Shown here: positions 27,120 to 39,689 of the stretch, piece after piece
How the letters are laid out: each line of letters begins with the position of its first letter
How positions within the stretch are numbered: the stretch's first letter is position 1
NCBI RefSeq assembly: GCF_024679095.1
Contig: NC_066535.1
Span: forward strand, 6,872,121 to 6,936,120
Direction: 5' to 3'
From: Eriocheir sinensis
Lineage: Eukaryota > Arthropoda > Malacostraca > Decapoda > Varunidae
DNA: 64,000 bases
The notes under the pieces: generated by a model
Seen by the model: only the letters and a program-made list of their open reading frames with translations
Told to the model about the DNA's origin: nothing
Databases searched by the model: none
Program-made: the position numbers and the translations under genes

Positions 27120-27640
27120 GTTGCCGGAGAGGAACATGGATGGTGTGGGGTGGCGAGGGGTGAGGAAGGGGCACGTACGGATGGTAGGGAAAGGTGGAGT
27201 GGGGTGAGGAAGGGACAGGGATGGGAGGGCAGGGGGAGGGAGAGAGAGGTGGAGAGGGGATGAGGAAGGGACAGGGAAGGGAGGGAAGGGGAGGTGGAGA
27301 GGGGTGGAGAGGGGTGAGGAAGGGACAGGGAAGGAGGGGTGAGGAAGGGACAGGGAAGGGACGGCAGGGGGAGGGAGAGAGAGATGTGGAGAGGGGATGA
27401 GGAAGGGACAGGGAAGGGAGGGACGGGGAGGGGCGGCTGACAGGAGATTACAAGGTGACGCAAGGGGGAATTGAAGGGCTGGGGAGGGGACTAGGGGCCT
27501 GGGGTACTAAAGGGACTGGGGAGGGGTAAGAGGCTCTGAGGGAACTGAAGGGCAAGGGGGGTTAATAGGGGGAACTGTAAGGACTGGGGGCGGGGGCAAG
27601 GGGCGCTGTGGGATCTGAAGGGGCTATGGGAGGGGAAGGG
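27120..27640 (+). repeat. G-rich minisatellite-like tract
   Basis: GAGGAAGGGACAGGGA recurs near 27206, 27260, 27317, 27340 and 27399 with GGGAGGG-type spacers. From 27470 to 27640 GGGG and GGGGG runs recur every 15-25 bp. G-quadruplex potential is high on the plus strand (inference). P/S/L-rich frames on the minus strand are compositional. Confidence 0.7.
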
Positions 27641-28126
27641 GGAAGGGCCTCTTAATTAACTTGATCACCACCCCTGAAGTTAGCGATTAGTAAGCTCATT
27701 TAGCAACTTTGAAGGTTGACTCAATCGAAACTTCTATTGTAAAGTGTGCCTCCAATTAGTTGTCGACCGTGTCCTCGCCGGTGACTTAAAAATAGGCAAG
27801 TGGGCGTTAACACTCACTTCTCTATGCCGCAAAAGGGAAGGGAAGCAAAGGTTCAATGTTGCTGCTTCTCATCATCAAACATAGTGACATATCTACCCTT
27901 TAACCCTTTAATACAGGAAATAATGATGGAAATGAGTTACCGAGGAGAAAGGGGACAATAATAGAGGGGGAAAATATACTCTACGGCAACATGTGACATA
28001 AGTGAGGAGATAGATGCTGTCATTTTGCTCTAGGAAGGATTTGTAAGGAGTTGCATAAGGGATTTCAGCACCCGTCGGAATACTGAAGAAACACAAGCAA
28101 CAGGAAAGAGAAAAGTGGTAAATGAG

Positions 28127-28257
<131 letters not shown>

Positions 28258-28427
28258 CAAGCAGAAAGGAGAGTAGGAGGGAAAGGAGAGAAAGGAATAA
28301 CTGGCCAGCAGGTAACGAACAAGTTAAGTAGTTGGGAGAGAGAGGGAGGAAGGGCGGGAGGGAAGGAGGGATAAGACTTAGCAGGAGGTGAAAAGAGGAT
28401 TACTGAGGATAGAATGGGCATTGCAGT

Positions 28428-28649
<222 letters not shown>

Positions 28650-28849
28650 AGTAATAAAACTAAAGCAAGCCAAACAAAGTTAACGAGACAAGGGAAGATG
28701 ATATGTTTTTTTTATAGTTTACCTTGAAAAAAAGAAAGAGGAGAGAAAGCAACGATCAAGGGCAAGGTCACGCACTTACCAGAAAGGTCAAAGGTGGAAG
28801 GTCACGACTGCGCTCTCAATAATAGCAGCCGATGATAAGGAACTGTGGA

Positions 28850-29160
28850 GGAAGGGAAGGAGGAGGAGGAGAAGGTGGAGGAGGAGGAGGTGGAGTAGGA
28901 GGAGGAGATTATGTGTTTCGTAGAAAAGTAAGGTTATTAAAGAGAGTCAAGAGCTTAATGAGTGGAACTGAAGTAGAAGAAGACGAAGAAGAAAGAGAAA
29001 AAGAAGAAAACGACAACAGTGATGATAAAGAAGACGAAAAGGAGGAGGCGGTGGCGGAGAAGGAAGAGGAGGAGATGGAGAAGGAGAAGTAGGAGAAAGA
29101 GAGGGAGAAGGAAGGAAGAAGAAGGAAGAAGAGAAGGGAATGGAAAGGAAAAGATGAAGA
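28850..29160. repeat. Purine-rich GGA/GAA tract
   Basis: Degenerate triplets; no gene. Confidence 0.75.
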
Positions 29161-29263
29161 AGAATCCTATTTTCCGCAACAAACAAGGTGCAGACCCCAG
29201 GGAGGCGGAAGGCGAGGAACTGTTATCACGAGAGACCGACACCGCTCCTCCTGCAAGACTCAG

Positions 29264-29625
<362 letters not shown>

Positions 29626-30159
29626 GGAAAGGTCAGAGATGAAATAGAAGTAAAGGAGATAAACAAGAAAAGAAGTTAAGACGGAAAACGAGATGACGAA
29701 GCAGGAAAGGAAAGAAGAGACGAGAAGATTGAGGGACTGAGGGAGGGAGAGAGAGAGGGATGGAGGGAACCTGGCACGGAAATGTCTAGAGGCCCAAAGC
29801 GATAGAAAACGAGACACGGTTCAGGAAAAGTTGCCATAAGGGGCGAAGTCATGCGAGAACCCGGGGCATCGAGGACCGTGAGAGGCGTGGGGAAGGAGAG
29901 AAGGGGAAGGAAGGAGGGGAGAGTTGTAGAGTGGCAGAGAGGTGACCTGGAGAGGTGTTCAGGAGCCGACACACCTTTGCCAATGCGAGAAGGCGGTGTT
30001 TTGTTCCCCAGGTCTTTGAAGCGAGGACGAAGGCTAACACTTGACTTGCTAACTTTTCTGGGAGGTATTAATTAGGCAACAGAGAACGATGCCAGGTTAT
30101 AAGGTTGTTCTATTTGTGGCTATTCGGTGGTGTGAATAATTTATATATAACCTTGGAAT

Positions 30160-30520
30160 TCACTCTAAAACTCACTCATTGACTCACATACACACTCACT
30201 CGCTGACTCACTCCCACACTTATGAACTCAATCACTCACTCATTCACCCACTCGTTCTCTTACTCATCTTAATTTACTAACTCTCTCACTCATTCATCAT
30301 TCAGTTACACACCCACCAACACACTCACTCATTATCTTACTTACTTACTCATTCACTCATTCACACAATCTCATTTACTCACTCTTTTTTCACTTAGTCA
30401 TACATCTATTCAAACATTAGCCCACTCACTCACTCACTCATTATTCATTTACATACCCATCCACTCACCAACGTATCCACCCACACACCTCTCTGTTAAA
30501 TTATTCACATTCTTCATCAG
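30160..30520. repeat. Degenerate (ACTC)n / (ATTC)n tetranucleotide tract
   Basis: ACTCACTC and CATTCACT words dominate without one pure run, which looks like an old eroded tetranucleotide array. Confidence 0.7.
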
Positions 30521-30559
30521 TGAATCGGTCTAAGAGCCATAAAAGTGAATAATACAATA

Positions 30560-31380
30560 CACTCCCACCCACACAGTTGCACCGTAAACCGACTGAGAGA
30601 CTCACTCGTTGAAGTGCCTCGCCAGTCACTCAGTAAGGCACCAGACATATTTGTAGGTCAGTGCGTGAAGATTAAAGTACTCACCAGGCCACAGAGAACG
30701 TCCGTAGACCGACATTAAGTACTCCATCATCCAATCTGAGGGATCAAAAAAGCTTACTTAGACATTTATTAAGTAACCGAGTAAATGTCAATCCGCTAAG
30801 ACTTTTAGAAAATACGTCAGCCGGTCGATAACAAATTCGGTCACTCAATCAACAGAAAAAAAAGTAGTCGGAAATTGCAGCAAGAAAAATAATTATTAAT
30901 TGGCAAGAGTCAGTATCAAAACACTTCCATGAAATTACGAGGAGGCAAACATACATCTTCAAAACAGTATTCAATAAAAAATAGATAAATAAAGGTCAAA
31001 AAGCAGCTTCTAATCACAATTTATTACGTTGTGGACACCAAATGAACGTCAACTATTCTGAGAAGCGCAAAACGAGGAACTCTGTATGTGTGCCGCGCTG
31101 TCCGGTCAGTCAGACAAAAATCAATTAAGTTAGTCATCCAATCAGAAGGCCAAATAGCCTCTAAAGCAGAGCAATCAACAAAAATAAAATAAAGAATTGG
31201 ATCCCGTCCACTGGCGACTCTAATGCTAATCCCCTAGTTTTTACGACCCGTTCCGAACGCTAAAACATAAAACATGAAAGGAAAAGGAAAAAAACGATCA
31301 AACGAAAGAAAAAGAAAGATTAAACGAATGAGAGAACGAACGGAAGAAAAAGAAAGGAAGACAGTAAGAAAGAAACTCAG
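30560..31380. other. Unique AT-rich sequence, no gene recognised
   Basis: No protein or RNA gene and no clear repeat. Confidence 0.5.
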
Positions 31381-31399
31381 AAGAAACCCTTCAAGCCAA

Positions 31400-31530
31400 A
31401 ATATCAACAGCAACCACCACAACATTACCACCACCAACAACAACAATACCACCACCAACTCCACCACCAACAATACCACCAACATCACCACCCACCACCA
31501 ACAACACGACCAACAGCAACAGCAATAAAA
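31400..31530. repeat. Degenerate (ACC)n / (AAC)n tract
   Basis: ACCACCAAC and ACAATACC words in tandem. No gene. Confidence 0.8.
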
Positions 31531-31929
31531 GAAACAGCGACAGGACCGTTCCACCAATCACCCAACCAGAGAGGCAGTCAACCATACATACACCTCTCAA
31601 CCGTAGTCACAGCAAGCCTCCTCGACAACCACTCAGTCTGCGGACATACAAATGAGGCAGCGGCTAAACGAGACAGCCAACAACAAGCGTGGCGCGTCGT
31701 CTGCAGCGGAGCCCGAAGCCAGTCAAAGCGCGGATTAAGTCAAGGTCGCCGGCGTGCAGAGTGTAAAGGAAAAAGAATCGTATAAACAAACATGGCAAAC
31801 AATAGAAAAGATAACTGTTGGATCTCTTGCTTACACTTGCGGTGATCAATTTCTTTTTTTCTTTTCTTTTCAAACCACCAAGTTGCACGTTTGTTTGTTT
31901 GTTATTTTTGTTGTTTCTGGTACTAAGGA

Positions 31930-31968
31930 TGTTGTTATTATTGTTGAAGAGGATGATGTTGTTTATAT

Positions 31969-32004
<36 letters not shown>

Positions 32005-32170
32005 GCCAGTGTTATCAATGTTGTCGTTCTTATTATATTCGTTGATGCTATTGTTGATGATGAACTTTTTGACACTCTAATTACTGTCGTCGTTCTAGTT
32101 ATCGTTGTTGATATTTTTCTTGCTCTTATTAATGTTACTGTTGTTGTTATCGTCGCTATTGTTAATGTTG
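31930..32170. repeat. (GTT)n and degenerate GTT/ATT tract
   Basis: Pure (GTT)n at about 31970-32006 within GTT/ATT-rich sequence. Confidence 0.85.
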
Positions 32171-32889
32171 TGACGGGATGGAGGGGCATAGCCATATAGC
32201 TGTCGTTTAAATTTAATATAATGAGAATTGCCACTTTGCTGCATGCGCGATACGAGTGAAAAAATATATTGCATACGGTACATCCATTTCGGTTTAGTAG
32301 ACAGGCGTCAACACCGTCATGTCAGCACCATAAAAAAATGATGACCGGGGAATGACGGTGATGATGACAGACAGGCGGAGCAATATACATCTCAGCCTTG
32401 ACAGGTTTTCCACCTGCACATGGATCCCGTTGATACATTCATATTTCCAATTAAAACATAAGCCTTTATGATCGCTGTAACGCCGCGATCCTTTGCGCTT
32501 TTGCTGAATCGGGTTCCGAGGGGGTGGAGGGACAGGAGGAAGCGACAAAAAAATAATGTAAAAGCAAGGACGGGGGCGGAACGAAGGCGGCTCCTTGCGA
32601 AAAGTTTAAGGCTAATAACATGGAGTGTCTCAAGGAAACATTTTTAACAGTTGGTGGAACAGCTGCGTCATTATGATGTTGTGGAGTGACCGGATTACTT
32701 AAGAGCTGACTTAGTCTTACCAGTGGCGCCATGTGAGACATTTTTTTCACTGGTATTCTTTTAGTAACCAGTTTCTCACGACAACCACTGTAGTTAATGG
32801 CAGACTAAATTAGTATCATCTATTTGACCTCTTTCCCGGTGAGATATTATAATCATCAGCTACTGACAAAAAGAGTGAATATGATGTAG

Positions 32890-32918
32890 ATGTGTGTGTG
32901 TGTGTGTGTGTGTGTGTA
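32890..32918. repeat. (TG)n microsatellite
   Basis: About 28 bp, directly at the 3' end of the SINE that follows. Confidence 0.9.
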
Positions 32919-33173
32919 ATTCACCACGGCCTGATAACGTGTTGGACTCGTAATCGCCAGCAGGAACCCTCCCGACATGAGCAAGTGCTCTTTATCGTCT
33001 ATTTATTGGTACTGCCAGGACCTCACACACCACACACCCCATCCCCCTTGCTCAAGGGGGGACAGTAACCACTCCTAGCCATCGAAAAGAATCCGGCCTG
33101 AGCGGGTTCGAACCGACGCCCAATCAGACCGTGAAGCTTGGCAGCGCAGCACTCTAACCAGTTGCGCCACGGA

Positions 33174-33175
<2 letters not shown>
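32919..33175 (-). mobile_element. tRNA-derived SINE (second family)
   Basis: On the minus strand the head begins CGTGGCGCAACTGGTTAGAG, containing an A box (TGGCGCAACTGG), and about 45 bp later a perfect B box (GGTTCGAACCC). Both belong to a tRNA-like RNA polymerase III promoter. The body contains an 8 bp hairpin (CCCCCTTGCTCAAGGGGG on the plus strand at about 33045-33062) and runs to about 32919. It is unrelated in its body to the SINE at 9 kb. It is bounded by (TG)n on both sides. On the plus strand alone it could be mistaken for a degenerate tRNA gene. Confidence 0.8.
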
Positions 33176-33309
<134 letters not shown>

Positions 33310-34435
33310 AACGGTTTATTCATAGGGTGTGCAGCCAGAGACTGAAAATTTACATGTTAACATGGATAAATAAGTGTACATAAAATAAATATCAGCTTAA
33401 ATTGTACAATGTAAATTAATCTAATATAAATATGCATATAATTCGCTCTAATGGTTATTTGTTTTTTTATTAAATTTACAGTGGTAGGGATGGGGCTCTT
33501 CCTGTACCTTTCCGTCCTTGCATGGATAGGTATCAGCAGGTTGCTGTGTCTGACGGCATGGCGAGAGGGAGGCGCAGTGTCTGGAAGCAGGTCACGGTGG
33601 CGCGGGTGAGTTAATAGTTGTACCGCAAACTTTTGGAGGTGGTGCTGGTAGCGGTCTTGAAGTGTGGACAGGTGTAGGGCGTCAAGGCCCTCGTCATAGG
33701 TGGAGTAAGACGGGCCAAGGATAAGCCTACACGCACGCTTCTGCACCCACTCAAGCTGGCGGCGCTGGGTGGTGTTGAGGGATGGAAACCAGGATGGGAA
33801 GGCGTAAGTGAGCTTGGGGAGGATGAAAGTGTTATAGACTCCCACCAGCTCACGCGTGGGAGTCCCCAGTGACTTCAACTCCCTCAGAAGGTAGAGTTTA
33901 TAGGAAGCTGAAGCGATGGTGCGGTTGACATGCTCCTCCAGGTCAAGCGGTTGTCAATGGTGACACCGAGAAGCTTGGTTGTCTCCACCACCTGGAGCGG
34001 AGTGCCGTTGATGGAGATTACAGGTGAAGGTGCGGCTGTTGTGGAGGTGGTGATGTGCATGAGGACTGTCTTGATCTCGTTGACAGGCACCTTGTTTAGC
34101 CTCGTCCAGTCCTGAAGGTCGTCGAGTGTGTTGTGCAGGTGGCTGTAGTCAGGGTGTACATTGTCAATGGTGCTCCCAACCGTGGAGTCATCGACGAATT
34201 TCCAGCGCGAGGGAGTGTTGATCATCGCGTTATTTAAGAGTATAAAAAAATAATGACAAAGGGTCGATTTTTGTGCCCTGGGGGATCCGCAGGTGAGGGG
34301 CTTGGGTGAAGAGGTCCTGCCTTGGAATCTGACAGCCTGGTAACGCGCGCTGAGGAAGCCAGCCATCCACGACACCAGGCTTGGGTGAAGCCCCAGGTTA
34401 ATGACCTTGTTGATCACTGTGGTGTGATCAACAAG
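33310..34435 (-). pseudogene. LINE reverse transcriptase, dead 5'-truncated copy
   Basis: Minus strand. Sense begins at 34435 with LVDHTTVINK and continues LGLHPSLVSWMAGFLSAR, LTCGSP, and FVDDS at 34187-34198 (the catalytic YADD equivalent, kept). Next come LLGVTIDNRLTW, then after a one-base shift near 33940 SYKLYLL, LGTPTRELVGVYNTFILPKL and RQLEWVQKRACRLILG. It ends at a stop at 33357. The segment between LTCG and FVDD is locally scrambled, where PQGTK is expected and PRAQK is seen. This is the palm, thumb and C-terminal part of a jockey/CR1-group non-LTR polymerase of the kind often labelled pol-like in marine invertebrates. The 5' boundary is abrupt at a GT-rich run and is copied again at 37983. 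Confidence 0.85.
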
Positions 34436-34440
34436 TGTGT
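34337..34440 (-). repeat. LINE-derived direct repeat, copy A
   Basis: About 100 bp that recurs at 37885-37988 with about six mismatches, including the same abrupt junction of LINE sequence to (TG)n. It bounds the minisatellite on the left. Confidence 0.85.
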
Positions 34441-34454
34441 GTGTGGTGTGTGGT

Positions 34455-37400
34455 GGAGAGGGGAAGGGTTGGTAATGGGACTGATGGCGAGGGGAAGGGT
34501 TGGTAATGGGACTGGTGGATAGGGGAAGGCTTGGTAATGGGACTGGTGGAGAAGGGAAGGGTTGGTAATGGGACTGGTGGAGAGGGGAAGGGTTGGTAAT
34601 GGGACTGGTGGAGAGGGGAAGGGTTGGTAATGGGACTGATGGAGAGGGGAAGGGTTGGTAATGGGACTGGTGGCGAGGGGAAGGGTTGGTAATGGGACTG
34701 GTGGATAGGGGAAGGCTTGGTAATGGGACAGGTGGAGAAGGGAAGGGTTGGTAATGGGACTGGTGGAGAGGGGAAGGGTTGGTAATGGGACTGGTGGATA
34801 GGGGAGGGATTGGTAAGGGACTGGTGGATAGGGTAAGGGTTGGTAATGGGACTGGTGGATAGGGGAAGGATTGGTAATGGGACTGGTGGATAGGGAACGG
34901 GTTGGAAATGGGACTGGTGGAGAGGGGAAGGGTTAGGAATGGGAATGGTGGATAGGGGACGGGTTGGTAATGGGATTGGTGGATAGGGGACGGGTTGGTA
35001 ATCGGACTGGTGGAGAGGAGAAGGGTTGGTAATGGGACTGGTGGATAGGGGACGGGTTGGTAATGGGACTGGTGGATGGGGGAAGGGTTGGTAATGGGAC
35101 TGGTGGATAGGGAACGGGTTGGTAATGGGACTGGTGGATAGGGGACGGATTGGTAATGGGACTGGTGGAGAGAGGAAGGGTTGGTAATCGGACTGGTGGA
35201 TAGGGGAAGGGTTGGTAATGGGACTGGTGGATAGGGGAAGAATTGGTAATGGGACTGGTGGATATGGGAAGGGATGGTAATGGGACTGGTGGATAGGGGA
35301 AGGATTGGTAATGGGACTGGTGGAGAGGGGAAGGGTTGGTAATGGGACTGTTGGATAGGGGAAGGGTTGGTAATGGGACTGGTGAATAGGGGAAGGGTTG
35401 GTTATGGAACTTTTGGAGAGGGGAAGGGTTGGTAACGGGACTGGTGGATAGGGAAAGGGTTGGTAATGGAACTGGTGGATAGGGGAAGGGTTGGTAATGG
35501 GACTGGTGGAGAGGGGAAGGGTTGGTAATGGGACTGTTGGATAGGGGTAGGGTTGGTAATGGGACTGGTGAATAGGGGAAGGGTTGGTTATGGAACTTTT
35601 GGAGAGGGGAAGGGTTGGTAATGGGACTGGTGGATAGGGGAAGGATTGGTAATGGGACTGGTGGATAGGGAACGGGTTGGTAATGGGACTGGTGGATAGG
35701 GGAAGGATTGGTAATGGGACTGGTGGAGAGAGGAAGGGTTGGTGATCGGACTGGTGGATAAGGGAAGGGTTGGTAATGGGACTGGTGGATAGGGGAAGAA
35801 TTGGTAATAGGACTGGTGGATAAGGGAAGGGATGGTAATGGGACTGGTGGATAGGGAAGGGTTGGTTATGGGACTTGTGGATATGGGATGGGTTGTTAAT
35901 GGGTCTGGTGGATAGGGGAAGTCTTGGTAATGGGACTGGTGGATATGGGAAGGGATGGTAATGGGACTGGTGGATAGGGGAAGGGTTGGTAATGGGACTG
36001 GTGGATAGGAAGGGTTGGTAATGGGACTGGTGGATGGGGAAGGATTGGTAATGGGACTGGTGGATAGGGAAGGGTTGGTAATGGGACTGGTGGATAGGGA
36101 AGGGTTGGTAATGGGACTGGTGGATGGGGAAGGATTGGTAATGAGACTGGTGGATAGGGAAGGGTTGGTAATGGGACTGGTGGATAGGGGAAGGATTGGT
36201 AATGGGACTGGTGGAGAGGGGAAGGATTGGTAATGGGACTGGTGGATAGGGGAAGGATTGGTAATGGGACTGGTGAATAGGGGAAGGGTTGGTAATGGAA
36301 CTGGTGGAGAGGGGAAAGGTTGGTAATGGGACTGGTGGATAGGGGAAAGGAAGGTAATGGGACTGATGGATAGGGGTAGGATTGGTATTGGGACTGGTGG
36401 ATAGGGGAAGGGAAGGTAATGGGACTGGTGGATAGGGGAAGGATTGGTAATGGGACTGGTGGATAGGGGTAGGATTGGTAATGGGACTGGTGGATAGGGG
36501 TAGGATTGGTATTGGGACTGGTGGATAGGGGAAGGATTGGTAATGGGACTGGTGGATAGGGGTAGGATTGGTATTGGGACTGGTGGATAGGGGAAGGATT
36601 GGTAATGGGACTGGTGGATAGGGGAAGGATTGGTATTGGGACTGGTGGATAGGGGAAGGATTGGTAATGGGACTGGTGGATAGGGGAAGGATTGGTAATG
36701 GGACTGGTGGATAGGGGAAGGATTGGTAATGGGACTGGTGGATAGGGGAAGGATTGGTAATGGGACTGGTGGATCGGGGAAGGATTGGTATTGGGACTGG
36801 TGGATAGGGGTAGGATTGGTATTGGGACTGGTGGATAGGGGTAGGATTGGTATTGGGACTGGTGGATAGGGGAAGGATTGGTAATGGGACTGGTGGATAG
36901 GGGTAGGATTGGTATTGGGACTGGTGGATAGGGGAAGGATTGGTAATGGGACTGGTGGATAGGGGAAGGATTGGTAATGGGACTGGTGGATAGGGGTAGG
37001 ATTGGTAATGGGACTGGTGGATAGGGGTAGGATTGGTAATGGGACTGGTGGATAGGGGTAGGATTGGTATTGGGACTGGTGGATAGGGGTAGGATTGGTA
37101 ATGGGACTGGTGGATAGGGGTAGGATTGGTAATGGGACTGGTGGATAGGGGTAGGATTGGTAATGGGACTGGTGGATAGGGGAAGGATTGGTAATGGGAC
37201 TGGTGGATAGGGGTAGGATTGGTAATGGGACTGGTGGATAGGGGAAGGATTGGTAATGGGACTGGTGGATAGGGGAAGGATTGGTAATGGGACTGGTGGA
37301 TAGGGGAAGGATTGGTAATGGGACTGGTGGATAGGGTGGGAAGGATTGGTAATGGGACTGGTGGATAGGGGAAGGATTGGTAATGGGACTGGTGGATAGG

Positions 37401-37884
37401 GGTAGGATTGGTATTGGGACTGGTGGATAGGGGTAGGATTGGTATTGGGACTGGTGGATAGGGGTAGGATTGGTATTGGGACTGGTGGATAGGGGTAGGA
37501 TTGGTATTGGGACTGGTGGATAGGGGTAGGATTGGTATTGGGACTGGTGGATAGGGGTAGGATTGGTATTGGGACTGGTGGATAGGGGTAGGATTGGTAT
37601 TGGGACTGGTGGATAGGGGTAGGATTGGTAATGGGACTGGTGGATAGGGGTAGGATTGGTATTGGGACTGGTGGATAGGGGTAGGATTGGTAATGGGACT
37701 GGTGGATAGGGGTAGGATTGGTATTGGGACTGGTGGATAGGGGTAGGATTGGTATTGGGACTGGTGGATAGGGGTAGGATTGGTAATGGGACTGGTGGAT
37801 AGGGGTAGGATTGGTATTGGGACTGGTGGATAGGGGAAGGGAAGGTAATGGGACTGGTGGATAGGGGAAGGATTGCTGATGGGA
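34455..37884 (+). repeat. 31 bp minisatellite, about 110 copies
   Basis: Unit TTGGTAATGGGACTGGTGG then ATAGGGGAAGGA, 31 bp, repeated across about 3.43 kb. Common variants are GGGGTAGGA for GGGGAAGGA, TATTGGGAC for TAATGGGAC, GAGAGG for GATAGG and GGGTTGG for GGATTGG. The left third (34455-35900) is more heterogeneous and has small indels. The right part is more uniform, and in its last stretch (about 37390-37820) long blocks of the GTAGGATTGGTATT type alternate with other variants. Strand asymmetry is strong: G-rich on plus, C-rich on minus. Confidence 0.97.
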
Positions 37885-37965
37885 CTGGTGACGTGCGCTG
37901 AGGAAGTCAGCCATCCACGACACCAGGTTTGGGTGAAGCCCCAGGCTAATGGCCTTGTTGATCAC
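35896..37965 (-). other. 689-codon frame across the minisatellite, probably not a gene
   Basis: On the minus strand the 31 bp unit has no stop in any frame. Three units give 93 bp, so the frame yields a proline/serine-rich 31-residue repeat (PYPPVPLPILPLSTSP and variants). Its first residues (INKAISLGLHPNLVSWMADF) come from the duplicated LINE fragment at 37885-37983. Openness in all frames, the absence of a signal peptide and the LINE-derived start argue for a chance frame. Transcription from the LINE side could still expose it. Confidence 0.5.
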
Positions 37966-37988
37966 TGTGGTGTGATCAACAAGTGTGT
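37885..37988 (-). mobile_element. LINE-derived direct repeat, copy B
   Basis: Same segment as 34337-34440: sense LVDHTTVINKAISLGLHPNL onward, lost after SARHQ where the minisatellite starts. It is part of a duplication with the minisatellite between the two copies. Confidence 0.85.
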
Positions 37989-38006
37989 GTGTGTGTGTGT
38001 GTGTGT

Positions 38007-38055
<49 letters not shown>
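37983..38055. repeat. (TG)n-(GA)n compound microsatellite
   Basis: About 26 bp TG then about 46 bp GA. Confidence 0.95.
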
Positions 38056-38058
<3 letters not shown>

Positions 38059-38346
38059 AACCTAATTTTCTCACGTAATTTCAACAATTTCCTCATTTCA
38101 CAACAATTGTTGCCAACTGGCTGCCTTAAACACCCTGAGAGGACAAAGGAAGAGGCGGAATGAAAGTGGTGTTGGAAGCAGAGCAAAGAAGAGAAAGGGA
38201 AAGCGGAGAATAAGAGAGTGGGAAGGCGGAATAGGAGTGACATTATATAATATCGAAATGAGAAACAGTAAGACGAGATAAATGCCACAAGTTAAAGAAA
38301 GAACATAGGCAGGGAAGAGCTGGTGGAAGAAATGCAGGAGGAGGTA

Positions 38347-39359
38347 CAGTCGACGATAGAGAGTAGTGTCACGGTTTTCAGAATGTTTAGCCTGGTGGCG
38401 GTATCTGGCAACTATACCACGGTGGCGCATTCACTGGTGATGTTAGTGACGCGTATCAGTGTGTACAGTGTGTGTGTGACCGTGAAATTATAATATTGTA
38501 TAATATTATATCATATTATAATATAATGTAGTTAGAAATATACCAGATTACATGAATTCAATTTAGAAATGCGATAATGAATGTCTTTTACGTGATGATG
38601 ATGATGACGACGAGGTAAAACATCACGAACAGTCTGAAACACTTTTTCTTATTAAACTTTGAAACTACCGCGTGCAATGCTGTCCTTCACAGAGGCAGGC
38701 AGTGACTAATGCTCCTTACCATCAAACAGCAAATAGGCTTGAGGGTCTGTTTAACTCGCAGCCTTAATTCCCGTCACTATAAAGCCTCAAAGACAATTCA
38801 GATCATCAAAAATCTAAAATCATTTCTCCGTGAAGATTACGTAATATCTAAGTATAAATACGTGTGTGTGTGTGTGTGTGTGTGTGTTGAGTGCGAGCGC
38901 AGAAAAGCCCGCGGTCGACGACGCCATCATGTGAACGCTTATAGCCTTTTATTACGTATAATTTTTTTAATTAAGAACAAGATCTCGGCTGTCAGGGATT
39001 TATTTTTTAAGTTAAAAGGCATAACAGTCTCCCTTAATAAGTGCAGTATATTATTAAATGTATCATAGTTTGATAAACAACTTAGAATTGCTCTAGACTA
39101 AATTTGACCGAAACTAAAAGCTCGTGTCAAAATGTAGCGACAGAGCCTAAAGAAAAATATTTATTAAGCGTTAGCGACGGGCACTTTTGATAAATATCTA
39201 CCTTACAATTATGTAGAGTGCACCTGTGACCACCGATCACCACAACAGTACGATTTCGATAGGATGTAATAATTTTCATGTCGCGTGGAGGGGTTGCCAG
39301 GTGTCGCTTTCTGAACGAAACTTACTGGACAGTGTGACACTACTCTCTATAGCCGACTG
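38347..39359. mobile_element. TIR element copy 1, non-autonomous, TA-flanked (1013 bp)
   Basis: The left end reads CAGTCGACGATAGAGAGTAG and the right end, reverse complemented, reads CAGTCGGCTATAGAGAGTAG. Both continue into TGTCAC, giving terminal inverted repeats of about 27 bp with two or three mismatches. TA flanks both ends (38345-38346 and 39360-39361), as in Tc1/mariner-type insertion. A second copy lies in the same orientation at 45829-46845. No transposase is visible. The longest inner frames are short and unlike any transposase, so this is probably a non-autonomous (MITE-like) family. A (TG)n at about 38863-38887 lies inside it. Confidence 0.85.
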
Positions 39360-39689
39360 TACATGTGCAAGTATGTGTTTGTGATTTATTTTTCCACTGT
39401 GTAAAGTCATTTATAACACTCAAGTGACTGTGATGGCATGTTGGGCGGAGTCTGTGCCTGGCGCGAGGTAAACAGACTGTTGAGATGGAGAACACTGCCT
39501 CTTCTGACGCTTCTGCAGTCATAGCTCATGCTTCATTATGTACAATGCAGCAGCACAGTCTTCTAAAACCTAGCTCAATATCCTTCCGATTTATGGTAAA
39601 CTGGCTGAAGAGATGCTGGCGCGGTGTTTGTTGTTGTTGGAGCGCGGCGTCAACACAACAGTTCAGGGTCAATGCTGTGTGATGCACAA

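Noticed and set aside
34410..34435. Palindrome GTTGATCAC..GTGATCAAC at both ends of the minisatellite as a special signal
   Set aside because: It is the coding sequence for VDHTTVINK in the LINE reverse transcriptase and is explained by that.
34455..37884. CRISPR-like array
   Set aside because: Units are contiguous 31 bp tandem repeats with no unique spacers, and the host is a eukaryote.
35896..37965. 689-codon proline-rich frame treated as a real gene
   Set aside because: All three frames of the 31 bp unit are open and the start comes from a LINE fragment. Kept only as an observation.
39482..39682. Small plus-strand frame as an exon
   Set aside because: No recognisable domain, no splice signals that convince, and part of the region overlaps an interspersed repeat end.
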